Shown piece by piece: positions 24,563-25,278 of a DNA stretch of 25,278 nt. The stretch covers positions 1-25,278 of the forward strand of contig JACMMB010000334.1 of the NCBI GenBank assembly GCA_014379305.1. Reading direction: 5' to 3'. Numbering within the stretch: the stretch's first letter is position 1; every line of letters starts with the position of its first letter. The position numbers were made by a program, and so were the translations under genes. Under the pieces are notes generated by a model, which saw only the letters and a list, made by a program, of their open reading frames with translations, was not told the origin of the DNA and did not search any database. The stretch is from Akkermansiaceae bacterium. Lineage in GTDB: Bacteria > Verrucomicrobiota > Verrucomicrobiia > Verrucomicrobiales > Akkermansiaceae.

Positions 24563-25278
24563 ATGAAAACCATTTACTGTCTGCTTCTATCCCTTTCAAG
24601 CATCTTTGGAGAAAGGCTACCCCCGCTGAGCACTCCACTGCTTTTCAATACCCCCGAAGCCGACGCAATTCTCTCAACTCTCGAAGTTTTCCCGGCTGAC
24701 AACGCTTGGAATCAAGTTGTCAAAGATTGGCCGTTACATCCCGACTCCAAGAAGATCGTAGCTTCCGTTGGAAACGATAACCCACTCCGCTACAACCCGG
24801 ATATGGCATTTGTGCTTGTTCCTCCGAATCAAAAAAAGATTCCCATTCAGCTCGGGGAATTTGCGGAGGAGTCGGATCCGGGTCCTTATCCTGTCCCCGA
24901 CAATGTCCCCATTGAGGGTTGGCCCGCCTACTACAAACGCGGCGAACATGCCGCCATCTCGCTCGAAGATGTGCAACGCGACTCCTTGAACCTGGGTGGC
25001 GACCGCCATGCCATCGTCGTCGATCCCGTCAACCGGACGCTTTGGGAATTTTACGCCTTAAAGAGAACCGGCGACGGCTGGCACGCGGGGCAGGCATCTT
25101 TTTTCGATCTTAAATCGAACCAGTCCCGCCCCCTCGGCTGGACCTCTAGCGATGCTGCCGGGCTGCCTATTTTTCCCGCAATCATCCGCTTTGACGAGCT
25201 CAAACGCGGCAGTATCAGGCATGCCCTTCGCGTGACGGTCAGAAAAAGTCGCAACGCTTTCGTCGCCCCCGCCAGTCA
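24563..25278 (+). CDS. Secreted protein of unknown function, C-terminus cut by window edge
   Basis: The frame opens at ATG 24563 and is still open at the right edge, showing 238 residues. It starts MKTIYCLLLSLSSIFG, a short signal peptide. Blocks then follow that I recall from a family of uncharacterised secreted bacterial proteins: FPADNAWNQVV, ESDPGPYPVPDNVPIEG, GGDRHAIVVDP with LWEFYAL, GWTSSDAAGLPIFPAIIRFDEL and IRHALRVTVRKSR, ending in FVAPAS. The many conserved His, Asp and Arg residues suggest an active or binding site, but I know no assigned reaction. It begins 19 bases after the BatA-like gene and may be the operon's last member or separate. A competing ATG at 24544 leads to an early stop in another frame. 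Confidence 0.8.
   Translation, partial: MKTIYCLLLSLSSIFGERLPPLSTPLLFNTPEADAILSTLEVFPADNAWNQVVKDWPLHPDSKKIVASVGNDNPLRYNPDMAFVLVPPNQKKIPIQLGEFAEESDPGPYPVPDNVPIEGWPAYYKRGEHAAISLEDVQRDSLNLGGDRHAIVVDPVNRTLWEFYALKRTGDGWHAGQASFFDLKSNQSRPLGWTSSDAAGLPIFPAIIRFDELKRGSIRHALRVTVRKSRNAFVAPAS

Noticed and set aside
1..25278. Mobile elements, CRISPR arrays, prophage or defence genes
   Set aside because: No direct repeat array, transposase, integrase or defence-type domain was seen on either strand; the content is coherent housekeeping with uniform coding style.

Overview
The window looks like a chromosomal core region of a Verrucomicrobiota bacterium, probably of the Verrucomicrobiales/Akkermansiaceae type. 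I infer this from a Planctomycete/Verrucomicrobia-style PSCyt1 cytochrome gene, a DUF5069 protein, a TamA/TamB pair in a Gram-negative envelope, a ribosomal protein S11 with a long N-terminal extension, and moderately high GC. No phage, insertion sequence, CRISPR array or other mobile element is visible. Almost no start codon has a clear Shine-Dalgarno (SD) sequence.

Layout from left to right. (1) On the minus strand: the N-terminal part of a PSCyt1-type secreted cytochrome c protein running off the left edge, then prfB (release factor 2) with a complete programmed +1 frameshift site. (2) A DUF5069 gene on plus converges on pabB (minus). (3) fusA (plus), an EF-G outside the str operon that resembles the second-paralogue EF-G type, ends in a strong terminator. 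(4) A small lipoprotein built of 18-residue repeats, then a predicted TIM-barrel protein, both plus. (5) A long minus-strand block reads hisS, aspS, tamB, tamA; tamB and tamA overlap by ATGA. (6) On plus: tRNA-Glu(UUC), a terminator, panB and hemW. (7) On minus: rpsM, rpsK, rpsD, an alpha-operon core without rpoA or rplQ. It shares a bidirectional terminator with hemW. (8) On plus: moxR, a DUF58/vWA gene and a BatA-like vWA membrane gene, followed by a secreted protein of unknown function cut by the right edge.

Functionally this is mostly housekeeping: translation (prfB, fusA, hisS, aspS, tRNA-Glu, rpsM/K/D), cofactor synthesis (pabB for folate, panB for pantothenate, hemW for heme handling), envelope assembly (tamA/tamB, lipoprotein) and a MoxR/Bat module. 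I did not find a wholly new multi-gene system. The best leads are the four-repeat lipoprotein with a sigma-54-like element, the S11 extension, AspRS residues predicting a non-discriminating enzyme, the EF-G subtype, and panB sitting directly behind a terminator hairpin.
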